A stretch of DNA of 64,000 nt from Flammeovirgaceae bacterium UBA1842 (GTDB taxonomy: Bacteria; Bacteroidota; Bacteroidia; Cytophagales; Cyclobacteriaceae), in assembly GCA_002338655.1 (NCBI GenBank), contig DDIU01000012.1, forward strand, positions 4,137-68,136. The letters are read 5' to 3'. Under the pieces are notes generated by a model that was not told where the DNA came from, searched no databases, and saw only the letters and a program-made list of their open reading frames with translations. The translations under genes and the position numbers were made by a program. Shown piece by piece: positions 26,817 to 35,219 of this stretch (positions are counted from its first letter, which is position 1; each line of letters begins with the position of its first letter).

Positions 26817-27873
26817 ATTTCAATTTGCCTTGAGAAACCCCCATGATGCATGACATTTGATAGAGCATTCTAGCCCCTACATTGGCATCCCAATCGCCCT
26901 CGCCCGGTGCTACTTCGTTTAAGTCGAATGCTATTATTTTCCTGCCGGATTTCACTACTTGTTTCAAAAGATAAACTATATCATTGAATTCAAATCCACC
27001 AGGTACGGGTGTGCCTGTATTAGGGCATAATTTGGGATCCAGCCCGTCAATGTCAAAGCTTACATAAACAAGTGGGGGCAGCTCATTGATGATGGCATCA
27101 CATAGCTGACGCCAGGTTTTTCCTTCATTTTGCGCATTTTTCAAATCCTCATCAAAGAAGGTTTTGACCCTGCCATTCGAGTTTTTAATGTATGTGGCTT
27201 CTTCGTCACAAAAATCACGGATACCCACTTGTACCAACTTCGTGACTTGTTTTATTTTCAAAGCATTGTACATGATAGAGGCATGGGAATAGGTGAAATT
27301 CTCATAGGCCTTCCTCAAATCTGCATGGGCATCGATTTGTAAAATACCAAAGGACTCATGTGTTTCACCCATAGCTTTCATCAATCCGAGAGGTGTGCTG
27401 TGATCTCCACCAAGCAGCGCTACCATTTTTCCCTGATTGATCAATTTCAAAGCTTGAGACCGTACATATATGATAAGTTTTTCAGAGATTTCATTTACTG
27501 CCGTGGGAATGACTTTTAGCTCATCAGAAATCCATTCCTCTTCGTTGGATTCCAGCCAGCTTATGTATTTGGAGGCTAAATCCCGATATTTTTTATTTTC
27601 ATTGGCAAAATTATTGTCAATGGGCAATAGGTGAATACCCATCTTCCAGGCGTCTTCTATGTCTTTGAGATATAGATCAACTTGTGTGGAAGCTTCCAAA
27701 ATGGCACTTGGGGCATCGGCCGTTCCTGCACTGTAAGAAACGGTGACTTCCCATGGTACAGGAATGATGGCTAGATCAGCTGTTTCCAAATCAAATGGCA
27801 GGCCAAATAGATTTCCTACTGAACCAGGGCCATTAACATCAAAGCTCGCAATGATCTCTTCTTTTTTATTCAT
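26806..27873 (-). CDS. Arginase/agmatinase-family ureohydrolase
   Basis: 355 residues. Manganese motifs are complete: GGDHSTP, DAHADLR and SFDIDGLDP, with FDLNEVAPG near the end. The family hydrolyses arginine, agmatine, formimidoylglutamate or related guanidino compounds. The N-terminal extension of about 50 residues before the core is usual for the Bacteroidota branch. Which substrate is used cannot be decided here; no polyamine or histidine genes are nearby. It is transcribed alone. Confidence 0.9.
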   Translation of the reverse strand: MNKKEEIIASFDVNGPGSVGNLFGLPFDLETADLAIIPVPWEVTVSYSAGTADAPSAILEASTQVDLYLKDIEDAWKMGIHLLPIDNNFANENKKYRDLASKYISWLESNEEEWISDELKVIPTAVNEISEKLIIYVRSQALKLINQGKMVALLGGDHSTPLGLMKAMGETHESFGILQIDAHADLRKAYENFTYSHASIMYNALKIKQVTKLVQVGIRDFCDEEATYIKNSNGRVKTFFDEDLKNAQNEGKTWRQLCDAIINELPPLVYVSFDIDGLDPKLCPNTGTPVPGGFEFNDIVYLLKQVVKSGRKIIAFDLNEVAPGEGDWDANVGARMLYQMSCIMGVSQGKLKFTP

Positions 27874-27995
27874 AATACAATGTTAGAGCCCCAAAGAAAA
27901 TACAAATCATGGACATTCGTTTAAAATAATCTGTGATGTAAAAAATTTTCTATTATCTTAACAATTATTCATTTGTATGCTTAACAATTATCTCA

Positions 27996-28343
27996 ATGCT
28001 AAACACTAAAATAGAACATTTTAGAAATCTTGTTTCTTTGGCTGCGGCCGATGGTAAAATTGCTGAAGTTGAAATGGTTGCACTTTCTAAAATTGCCTAT
28101 GAAAACGGCATTCCTTTAGATCGGCTGAATGTGATGATTGAACGTGCCAATGAGTATGTGTTTTTAATCCCGCAGAATCAGGAAGACAAAGACAAGCAAA
28201 TGTCGGATATGATAAAATTGGCCATGTTGGATGGTGAATTTGCCAACGCTGAAAGGGAACTGATTAATTTGGTTGGAAGTAGATTGGGATTTAGTCCAAA
28301 AGAAATCCGTGATAAAATCGATTCTCTGGCCAAGAAGGTTTAA
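27996..28343 (+). CDS. Small TerB-like protein (first of three in the window)
   Basis: 115 residues, all helical, no signal. It has the TerB-like layout of two half-repeats, each with a small acidic loop: HFRNLVSLAAADGKIAEVE and MIKLAMLDGEFANAE, separated by VFLIPQ. Two relatives lie at 55447-56253. TerB folds bind metal through acidic residues and often act with membrane or stress complexes, but no ter operon is present. Function is unknown. It converges on the SixA-like gene with 7 bases between the stops. Confidence 0.75.
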   Translation: MLNTKIEHFRNLVSLAAADGKIAEVEMVALSKIAYENGIPLDRLNVMIERANEYVFLIPQNQEDKDKQMSDMIKLAMLDGEFANAERELINLVGSRLGFSPKEIRDKIDSLAKKV

Positions 28344-28350
28344 TACGCTC

Positions 28351-28851
28351 TTAAAAATTAAGTAAGTCAGGATATTCGTAGCTTATAAGTTGGCCTGATC
28401 CTTCAGTTATTTCTTTCCATTCTAATTTTTTAAACTGAATATGTGAAACCCCGCAGGTGGTCATATCCCCAATTTCGCTATTGGAAACATATTCACTCAA
28501 ATAACTAATAGAGGGATTGTGCCCCACAAGTAAAATTGTATTCCATTCTTCTTTTAACTGGTTGACGGCACGCAAAAGTGTTCTAATGGATGCTTCATAT
28601 ACCTCAGCGTTTTCATGAATCCTTCCGGTATCATATTTAATTTGTTCTGCTATCAATGAGGCGGTGGTCTTAGCCCTTTCGGCCGGACTGGTAATGATAA
28701 GATCAAAATGAATCTTTTTTTTATTGAAATTCATGCCCATGCGTGTTGCGTTTTGCAATCCTTTCGAATTTAGCATTCTTTCAATATCCTGTTGCCCTGA
28801 TGCCTTTTCTTCCGCACGTGCGTGTCGCAGAAGGTATAAGTTTTTAATCAT
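28351..28851 (-). CDS. Histidine phosphatase (SixA-like)
   Basis: 166 residues from the ATG at 28851; the longer frame to 28881 begins with TTG and is unlikely. The phosphohistidine core is LYLLRHARAEEK (RHA), with a second Arg in TSPAERAKTTASLI and the second His in LLVGHNPSISYL. The SixA branch removes phosphate from histidine phosphotransfer proteins; other small members act on diverse phosphoesters. No phosphorelay partner is adjacent. Confidence 0.9.
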   Translation of the reverse strand: MIKNLYLLRHARAEEKASGQQDIERMLNSKGLQNATRMGMNFNKKKIHFDLIITSPAERAKTTASLIAEQIKYDTGRIHENAEVYEASIRTLLRAVNQLKEEWNTILLVGHNPSISYLSEYVSNSEIGDMTTCGVSHIQFKKLEWKEITEGSGQLISYEYPDLLNF

Positions 28852-29072
28852 AACCTGCCAAATTTTAAACAAAATAGACAATGACAGGTTGAATGTAATA
28901 AAACTGAATAGATTATTTCAATGATATAATATAAAATGCGGTATACCTCTTTAATTGGTAACAGGATTGGCAGATTGACAAGGTCATTAATTTATTTAAT
29001 TCAGAGCATATTATTTTATATTTAATAATATTGCCCATATTTGAAATTTTGTGACAAACAAACCATCTTTTT

Positions 29073-31388
29073 ATGTCTAAGAACTTAGTAATAGTCGAGT
29101 CACCAGCAAAAGCGAAAACGATAGAGGGGTATCTCGGCAAAGATTATAAGGTCGCTTCGAGTTACGGTCACGTACGGGATTTGCCAAAAGGGGATAAGGC
29201 CATTGATAAAGAAAACGGCTTTAAACCTACTTATGAAGTGACTGCGGATAAAAAGGCGGTAATTAAAGAACTTAAAAAATTATCTAAAGAATCAGATCTA
29301 ATTTACCTAGCGAGTGATGATGACCGCGAGGGAGAAGCCATCTCATGGCATTTGAAAGAAGCTCTGGACTTAGACGATAGCAAAATTAGAAGGATTGTAT
29401 TTAGGGAGATCACCAAAAGCGCCATACAAAATGCCATTCAATCACCGAGGGGGATAGATTTGGATTTGGTAAATGCCCAACAGGCCAGAAGGGTATTGGA
29501 CAGATTAGTGGGCTTTGAGTTATCGCCAATTCTTTGGAAAAAGATAAAAACAGGACTTTCTGCAGGTAGGGTTCAGTCCGTGGCAGTCCGATTTGTAGTG
29601 GAACGTGAACGTGAAATAGAAAAATTCAAGGCTAAATCCTTCTTTAAGATCACCGCATTTTTTGATCTAGGCAATAAGAAGCAATTACAGGCCGAATTAT
29701 CAAAAAGGTTTGATACGGAAAAGGAAGCACGCGCATTTTTAGAGGCTTGTGCCAATGGAGAATTCTCCATTAAGGATCTTCAGAAAAAGCCAACTAAAAA
29801 ATCTCCTGCACCACCATTTACTACCTCTACATTGCAACAAGAGGCAAGTAGAAAACTAGGTTTTTCAGTTTCACAGACCATGACTGTAGCTCAAAGGCTC
29901 TATGAGGCAGGTATTATTTCATACATGAGAACCGACTCAGTAAATTTATCTGAAGACGCTATCAACAGTGCGGTAGCAATGATAAAAAAGGAATATGGTG
30001 ATGATTTCGTAAAAGTGAGACATTATAAAACGAAATCGGATTCAGCACAGGAAGCCCACGAAGCTATTCGACCTACCAATTTTGCAGAAACCCAACCTGG
30101 AGCAGACCGGAACGGTCAACGGCTTTATGAGTTGATATGGAAACGGGCAATCGCCTCGCAGATGGCGGAAGCTAAGATTGAAAAAACAACGGCCACAATA
30201 GCCATTTCGACTGTGCCTGAAACATTGGTGGCTTCGGGTGAAGTAGTGAAATTTGAAGGTTTCCTTTCGGTCTATCTCGAAAGTACTGATGATGACGAGG
30301 AGGATGAAGACCAAAAAGGAATGCTGCCCCCGTTGACAGTCGGGCAAGTGCTTAACTTGGATTATATGAATGGGCGCCAAGGGTTTACGAGGCCTCCATC
30401 ACGATATACTGAGGCTAGCCTGGTGAAGAAATTGGAAGAAATGGGGATCGGTAGACCATCTACTTATGCGCCTACCATTTCCACTATTCAGAAACGTAAT
30501 TATGTAGAAAAGGAAGCGAGGGAGGGCAAAGAACGGCCTTATAAAGTGCTCAAGCTTAAGGACAAGCAAATAGAGGAGAAATCCATGACGGAAATTACGG
30601 GAGCGGAAAAAAACAAGATGTTCCCTACCAATATAGCGATGGTGGTAACAGACTTTTTGGTCGATAATTTCCCCAATGTAACTAACTACAGCTTTACTGC
30701 CGAAGTGGAGGCTAAATTTGATGAGATAGCTCAAGGCCTCAAGGAGTGGGATAAAATGATTGCAGAGTTTTATACCGACTTTCACTCCAAAGTGGAGCTC
30801 ACAGAGAACATTGAACGTGCTGATGTACCCAGTTCACGTGAATTGGGCATTGATCCTAAGTCTGGATTGAAGGTGATTGCCCGTTTAGGCCGATTTGGCC
30901 CATTGGTGCAGATAGGTGAAGAAACCGAAGATTCAAAACCTAAGTTTGCCAGTCTGAGACAAGGCCAATTTATTGAAAGCATTACGTTAGAGGATGCACT
31001 TGAGCTATTCAAGCTGCCTCGTGAAATTGGAAATTACAAAGAATTGCCAATGCTCATTGGCTTGGGAAGATTTGGCCCGTATGTAAAATATGATGGCAAA
31101 TTCGTTTCCATTCCAAAAACAGATGACCCCTATACCATTGAGCCTGCCAGAGCGATTGAATTGATAGAAGCTAAAATAGAGGCAGATAAAAATAAGTTCA
31201 TTAAGATCTTTGATGAAAACCCTGATATTCAGGTACTTAATGGCCGTTTTGGGCCTTATATCAAAGCAGGCAAAAAGAACGTAAAAATCCCTAAAGACAA
31301 GGAACCTGCAGATTTGACCTTGGAAGAATGCTTAGAACTCGCAGCTAAAGCCCCAGAGAAAAAGGGGAGGTATGCGAAGAAGAAGTGA
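29073..31388 (+). CDS. topA: DNA topoisomerase I
   Basis: Type IA enzyme that relaxes negative supercoils. 771 residues. The TOPRIM domain begins at once (LVIVESPAKAKTIEGYLG) with DDDREGEAISWH. The nicking Tyr is in SYMRTDSVNLS (Y284). PPSRYTEASLVKKLEEMGIGRPSTYA is split across the active-site arch. Instead of Cys zinc fingers, the C-terminus has repeats of the type LGRFGPLVQIG, LGRFGPYVKYDG and NGRFGPYIKAGKK, normal for Bacteroidota, then a Lys-rich tail. Confidence 0.98.
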   Translation: MSKNLVIVESPAKAKTIEGYLGKDYKVASSYGHVRDLPKGDKAIDKENGFKPTYEVTADKKAVIKELKKLSKESDLIYLASDDDREGEAISWHLKEALDLDDSKIRRIVFREITKSAIQNAIQSPRGIDLDLVNAQQARRVLDRLVGFELSPILWKKIKTGLSAGRVQSVAVRFVVEREREIEKFKAKSFFKITAFFDLGNKKQLQAELSKRFDTEKEARAFLEACANGEFSIKDLQKKPTKKSPAPPFTTSTLQQEASRKLGFSVSQTMTVAQRLYEAGIISYMRTDSVNLSEDAINSAVAMIKKEYGDDFVKVRHYKTKSDSAQEAHEAIRPTNFAETQPGADRNGQRLYELIWKRAIASQMAEAKIEKTTATIAISTVPETLVASGEVVKFEGFLSVYLESTDDDEEDEDQKGMLPPLTVGQVLNLDYMNGRQGFTRPPSRYTEASLVKKLEEMGIGRPSTYAPTISTIQKRNYVEKEAREGKERPYKVLKLKDKQIEEKSMTEITGAEKNKMFPTNIAMVVTDFLVDNFPNVTNYSFTAEVEAKFDEIAQGLKEWDKMIAEFYTDFHSKVELTENIERADVPSSRELGIDPKSGLKVIARLGRFGPLVQIGEETEDSKPKFASLRQGQFIESITLEDALELFKLPREIGNYKELPMLIGLGRFGPYVKYDGKFVSIPKTDDPYTIEPARAIELIEAKIEADKNKFIKIFDENPDIQVLNGRFGPYIKAGKKNVKIPKDKEPADLTLEECLELAAKAPEKKGRYAKKK

Positions 31389-31708
31389 CTTGGCTAAATA
31401 TTGCACAAAATCCCTTTGTTAGACGTCAACGAATAATCACCTAGTACTATGTGAAACTATACCTATAAGGTTTTTAAAACCTTATAGGTTTGGTTCAGTC
31501 ATGAAATAAGTGAATACAGAATAGTTAAGATTCCTTAGACAAATCTAAAGGCCGGTTCAGAGTGACAACCCACACGTAATCCGAAAGCGCAAATGAAGAT
31601 CGTAGTGGAGGCCTCAATCATCTAGAAATCAAGAAAATTTTAATATGTTCTATTCTGGAAAATGAATCTAAATAATTACATAATTGTTAACTTTCGGAGA
31701 TAACGGAA
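31389..31708. other. 320-base gene-free region with decayed repeat-like DNA
   Basis: Between topA and the toxin-antitoxin pair. It holds one perfect 29-base palindrome (31461-31489, listed separately) and a stretch around 31530-31600 that looks like non-coding dispersed repeat. I see no reading frame, tRNA or convincing TAnnTTTG promoter; the nearest to one is TAACTTTC shortly before the antitoxin start. Confidence 0.5.
31461..31489. repeat. Perfect 14-base-arm palindrome after topA
   Basis: Arms ACCTATAAGGTTTT at 31461-31474 and its complement at 31476-31489 with one central base. It lies 73 bases after the topA stop. It could end topA transcription, but the inner stem is all A/T and no separate T-run follows. 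Palindromes with this ACCTATAAGG core are, as I recall, widespread intergenic repeats in Bacteroidota. Confidence 0.7.
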
Positions 31709-31954
31709 ATGAACATGGATTTACAAACCGCAAAACTCAATGTATTGCAGAAAATAATGGGAGTTAATAAACCCTCTCTGCTAGATAAAATCAATAAGTT
31801 GTTAGACAAGGAATTGATAGTAGGCTATACTGTTAATGGGGAACCTTTAACAAAGGATTCATACAATAAACGACTTAAAATTGCGGAAAGCCAACTTCTT
31901 TCAGGAGACTACATCAGTCAGGAAGAACTTGAAGCAGAATCTGAGAACTGGTAA
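31709..31954 (+). CDS. Probable antitoxin of a ParE-type module
   Basis: 81 residues, charged and helical (KLNVLQKIMGVNKPSLLDKINKLLDKEL), with an acidic tail (SQEELEAESENW). Starts at 31709 or at the ATG two codons later. Its TAA stop shares the A with the toxin ATG, the coupled arrangement usual for these modules. The sequence resembles small Bacteroidota addiction-module antitoxins rather than a defined ribbon-helix-helix family, so the assignment rests mainly on context. Confidence 0.7.
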   Translation: MNMDLQTAKLNVLQKIMGVNKPSLLDKINKLLDKELIVGYTVNGEPLTKDSYNKRLKIAESQLLSGDYISQEELEAESENW

Positions 31955-32247
31955 TGAGTAAGCTAAAAATCTCTTGGACTAAACAGGCCAAAGAAGCGTT
32001 AAAAGATATTTATGATTATTATAAAGAAATGTCAGTACAAGGGGCAAAAAATGTAAAATCCGATCTGCTTCAAAGCCCAAAGTCTATTCATTATTCGAAG
32101 CAATTCCAATTGGACGAGATCAATCCTAAGTACCGCAGAATCGTAGTAAGAGATTTTAAAGTGCTTTATAAAGAAGACAAGGGCGTAATTCAAATTATGG
32201 ATATTATTAGTACTAAACAATCACCAGAGAAGTTTAGGAGTAAATAA
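31954..32247 (+). CDS. RelE/ParE-family toxin
   Basis: 97 residues, the normal length. The fold pattern is visible: ISWTKQAKEALKDIYDYY in the helical start and YRRIVVRDFKVLYKEDKGVIQIMDII in the beta sheet, where the R..V.Y pattern is typical of ParE. ParE members poison gyrase and RelE members cut ribosome-bound mRNA; this one resembles the ParE side. It follows the antitoxin with a one-base overlap, in a repeat-rich patch. Confidence 0.85.
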   Translation: MSKLKISWTKQAKEALKDIYDYYKEMSVQGAKNVKSDLLQSPKSIHYSKQFQLDEINPKYRRIVVRDFKVLYKEDKGVIQIMDIISTKQSPEKFRSK

Positions 32248-32561
32248 CCACATTTCTTCCAGATTTGTAATTTGAAAGTTTAAATAAGTTCAGTCAGCCT
32301 AAAAAGATATTGGGTATCTTAAGCAATAAAAACCTGCCAGATTTGTCTTTGCTAAATACTATTGATTTTGTGGCTGTTGAAGGTTTGGATAAAATTCTGC
32401 GCTACTTAGAGTCCTTTGTGTCCTCTCATTGTCCTTTGTGGTTAAAATTTTGACGGTTACTTTATGGTAAAGATCCCTGCCTACCGGACAGGCAGGCCTA
32501 AGGGATAGCGCTTCTCTGTGTCTCTCTGCGTTCTCCGTGGTTAATCCTTCGAGAGGTATGC
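32248..32561. repeat. Repeat-rich gene-free region
   Basis: Contains two diverged copies of a GTCCTTTGTGTCCTCT...TTTGTGGTTAA-type element (32411-32450 and 32512-32545; the second reads CTCTGTGTCTCTCTGCG then CCGTGGTTAAT) and, between them, the palindrome CCTGCCT-ACCGGAC-AGGCAGG (32476-32496) nested in ATCCC/GGGAT arms (32473-32477, 32502-32506). These resemble dispersed non-coding repeats of Bacteroidota. Short frames crossing the patch have no protein-like composition. Confidence 0.65.
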
Positions 32562-33011
32562 CTACCGATGACATGTTTGAGGTTCACTTAAAATCCTCTC
32601 TCTACCTCCCTCAATGGGTATATCTACCACACCCATTTGTGCTCTTTGTACATTTTCATCGGTTCTTTGAGCTTTTACTATTACTTCATCCAACAGTTTG
32701 TCACTTGGTTCTAATGCTATATTCAGTCCAATATCATTTTTGAAATAGATTTTTTTTATTTGTGGGACATAACCTAAGTAGGAGAATACTACTCCAATAC
32801 TGTCAGATTCAGGAATGGTTAGTGAGTAGAAGCCATAATTATTTGTGATTGTTCCTTTTTTGATTGCTGTGATAAATATGGTAGCGCCAATTAACGCTTC
32901 TCCAGTTTCTTTGTCTGTCAGGGTTCCGCTCAGGGTGTGTTTATTTTGGCTATGGCCTTCAAATGCAATCAAGACCAGCGATAAAATCAGTACTTCTAGA
33001 TAGCTTTTCAT
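32562..33011 (-). pseudogene. Truncated TonB-dependent receptor (N-terminal fragment)
   Basis: 149 residues from the ATG at 33011. A signal peptide (ending FEGHSQ) is followed by a complete carboxypeptidase-D-regulatory-like domain (LSGTLTDKETGEALIGATIFI, YGFYSLTIPE, FSYLGYVPQ) and then LDEVIVKAQRTDENVQRAQMGVVDIPIE, the linker into the plug. Family members continue with several hundred residues of plug and barrel. Here the reading runs only 18 more residues into unrelated sequence and stops beside the dispersed repeats. The gene therefore looks cut at about 32615. It follows the PAP2 gene by 7 bases. A small secreted product is possible but not as a receptor. Confidence 0.75.
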
Positions 33012-33018
33012 GATCAAA

Positions 33019-33765
33019 TTATTTTAATGGTATAATTAAACCAATGCCGAAAATCTTATTTCCATAAGTAGGCATGGCAATGATATTCAACATCTTAGGA
33101 TGTTTGCTTTTTTGGTGATCAGCCCATAGGTAAACTAAGTTGGTAGAGAGTATGCCGATACCTGCACCAAAAAAGACATCGGTTGTCCAGTGTCGGTTAT
33201 TTAAAATTCTCAATACGCCAACTGCGGCTGCTGATCCGAAACCAAGCACGCTATACAAAGGATTTTGGCCACCATATTCTTTGTGTATAAATGTGGCTGC
33301 CACAAAAGCCTGTGCAGTATGGCCAGAGGGAAAGGATGAGAAATTTGTGCCATCAGGCCTGGGTATTTCGGTAACTTTTTTTAGTGGCTCAACAATGGCC
33401 ATCATTACTAATTCCGATTTTGCCAATAACCACATTTGACGTTTAAAATTGTGTTTCCCTTTAACTCCCAATACATTGAGACCCAATACCGTGGCAATTG
33501 GAGCGTATTGAAGATAGTCGTCAGCATGGGTTTTAAATTTGGCCGTACGCTCATTTCGCTCTTCGTAAATATCAGCTCGGCCAATAAAATCGATATCTGC
33601 GAAGGTCAATGTACCCACACCCATGAATAATAAAGGGGCGATTGAAGCTCTTTTTAAATTAGCTTTATGCAGGTGTTTGTTAATCAAAGTTGAATCTACT
33701 TGTGCTTTTGACTGACTGGCAAGTAGACTTATAATGACTAGTAAATAGAGGCGGATATTGACCAT
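33019..33765 (-). CDS. PAP2-family phosphatase with signal peptide
   Basis: 248 residues. A signal peptide (ending SQSKAQ) precedes the three phosphatase motifs: KKVTEIPRPDG, SFPSGHTAQAF and RILNNRHWTTDVFFGAG. These enzymes remove phosphate from lipid phosphates such as undecaprenyl pyrophosphate or phosphatidic acid at the periplasmic face. It is transcribed with the truncated receptor fragment downstream, which suggests that the intact pair once formed an operon. Confidence 0.92.
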   Translation of the reverse strand: MVNIRLYLLVIISLLASQSKAQVDSTLINKHLHKANLKRASIAPLLFMGVGTLTFADIDFIGRADIYEERNERTAKFKTHADDYLQYAPIATVLGLNVLGVKGKHNFKRQMWLLAKSELVMMAIVEPLKKVTEIPRPDGTNFSSFPSGHTAQAFVAATFIHKEYGGQNPLYSVLGFGSAAAVGVLRILNNRHWTTDVFFGAGIGILSTNLVYLWADHQKSKHPKMLNIIAMPTYGNKIFGIGLIIPLK

Positions 33766-33955
33766 GGGTTGTCCGGGTTTATACCCAACACGGTCTGAAA
33801 TTAGGTTTGGTGGGTTGATTAAAACTTTATATATGGCCGACCAACCTTAAGGGAAATATTAGCGTATTGCGCAATTCCTGTTGGTATTTATAATGATTTA
33901 CTCCATTATTTCACCATAAAATGGTATATTTCTATGCTCTACGAACGGTGCAACT

Positions 33956-35092
33956 ATGGAATTCCCAAAAATTTTGATTCCGATTTTAGTAATGTTATTT
34001 ATCAGTAATAGAGGAACTGCCTTTACCAGAATTACAGATGATACTGGATTATTATCTGATTTGGAAAAAGTAAGAGTGGAGGAGGCTTTGAAAAAATTAC
34101 CTGGAGTGAGCCATGTTTATCTTGCTCAGAATTTTGATGGAAAAAAGTCATTTGATTTCGCTTTGTATAACTATACTGACATACTATATAACGGGGTTGC
34201 ACCTGGATCAAATGGATTTTTATTGGTCTATAGTGTACAGGATAAAATATTCGATATGTGGCATGGCAGCCGATACACGCATAGGATTGAGGAACAGGAA
34301 AAGGAAACCATTATTAATCAATACTTAGTACCAGCTTTTGCAGAAGGGCATTATGCTGAAGGTCTTGTAGAAGCGCTGGATTATGTAAGAAGGATTATTA
34401 AAGAAAACAGTACACTTTTAATGTCTGATGAAATGCAAGACCCTTCTTTACGTTTTTTCGATGAAACGGGGCAATTGTCAAATGTACTTTCGGAGAGTAT
34501 TCAGAATTTTTTAAAAGTAAATGGTGTAATCCGCGATGAACATAACCTTTACATAAGAAATAGCACGTTTGATCCCAATGACTACGATCCGGATTATATT
34601 GCTAGTTCGGCACTTTCAGTATCCTATGATCGGCAAGATGATCTCTATGCACAATATGCACAACAAATTTACCAGACACTCTTTAAAGATGAGCACAACT
34701 ATTTTCAGGTAGGTACCAGAAAAAAACCTGACCTTACTTTAATCTGCCTTTTTGGGGACAAATTGTATCTAGAAACCAACTGGGAACAATTTATTGAAGT
34801 TGAATCAACTACATTAAATAGCCATACAAGAACCCTTTCAAACTATTTTGAAGCTATGTATGCCGATTATGTAGCGGTAGGAAGGAATGAAGCAGGGATA
34901 ATGTTATTACTTAAAAAAGTAACTCAACTATCCAGAGGAGAAATAGAGGGCAATGATAGTGATTTGCAACCTACAATGTTTTCTGCTGCTTGGTTTAACA
35001 ACCCCTTTAATCTGATAGCTACTATTGCTGCGGTGTTATTTTTGTGTATGATTTTATTTTTTGCCTTCTCAATTAAAAAAAGAAGAACTTAG
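33956..35092 (+). CDS. TPM-domain envelope protein
   Basis: 378 residues with an N-terminal signal (ending NRGTAF) and a C-terminal membrane helix (about 350-372, IATIAAVLFLCMILFFAF) with a Lys/Arg stop. Residues of about 25-145 match the TPM domain: ITDDTGLLSDLEKVRVEEAL, SNGFLLVYSVQDKIFDM and AFAEGHYAEGLVEALDYVRR. The middle part is unfamiliar. TPM proteins are anchored periplasmic proteins; some act as phosphatases or in photosystem repair. Here the role is unknown. Confidence 0.82.
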   Translation: MEFPKILIPILVMLFISNRGTAFTRITDDTGLLSDLEKVRVEEALKKLPGVSHVYLAQNFDGKKSFDFALYNYTDILYNGVAPGSNGFLLVYSVQDKIFDMWHGSRYTHRIEEQEKETIINQYLVPAFAEGHYAEGLVEALDYVRRIIKENSTLLMSDEMQDPSLRFFDETGQLSNVLSESIQNFLKVNGVIRDEHNLYIRNSTFDPNDYDPDYIASSALSVSYDRQDDLYAQYAQQIYQTLFKDEHNYFQVGTRKKPDLTLICLFGDKLYLETNWEQFIEVESTTLNSHTRTLSNYFEAMYADYVAVGRNEAGIMLLLKKVTQLSRGEIEGNDSDLQPTMFSAAWFNNPFNLIATIAAVLFLCMILFFAFSIKKRRT

Positions 35093-35219
35093 TTCGTTCA
35101 ATATCCTCTTTTAGCGGAGTACTTTCTTTTTAAACAGCCTTGAATGGGTAGATAATTAGAAGTTCAAAAAAACACAACGGTTTGTATTGACAAAAAGAGT
35201 TGAGTTTGTAATTTAAACT

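Noticed and set aside
27996..28343. Tellurite-resistance operon
   Set aside because: Only a lone TerB-like protein is present; no TerC, TerD or TerZ genes are near any of the three copies.
30399..30785. 128-residue antisense frame within topA
   Set aside because: Fully inside topA, with low-complexity composition typical of a shadow frame.
32359..32743. Two short frames (71 and 68 residues) crossing the repeat patch
   Set aside because: They are translations of dispersed repeat and palindrome sequence and overlap the receptor fragment; no protein-like pattern.
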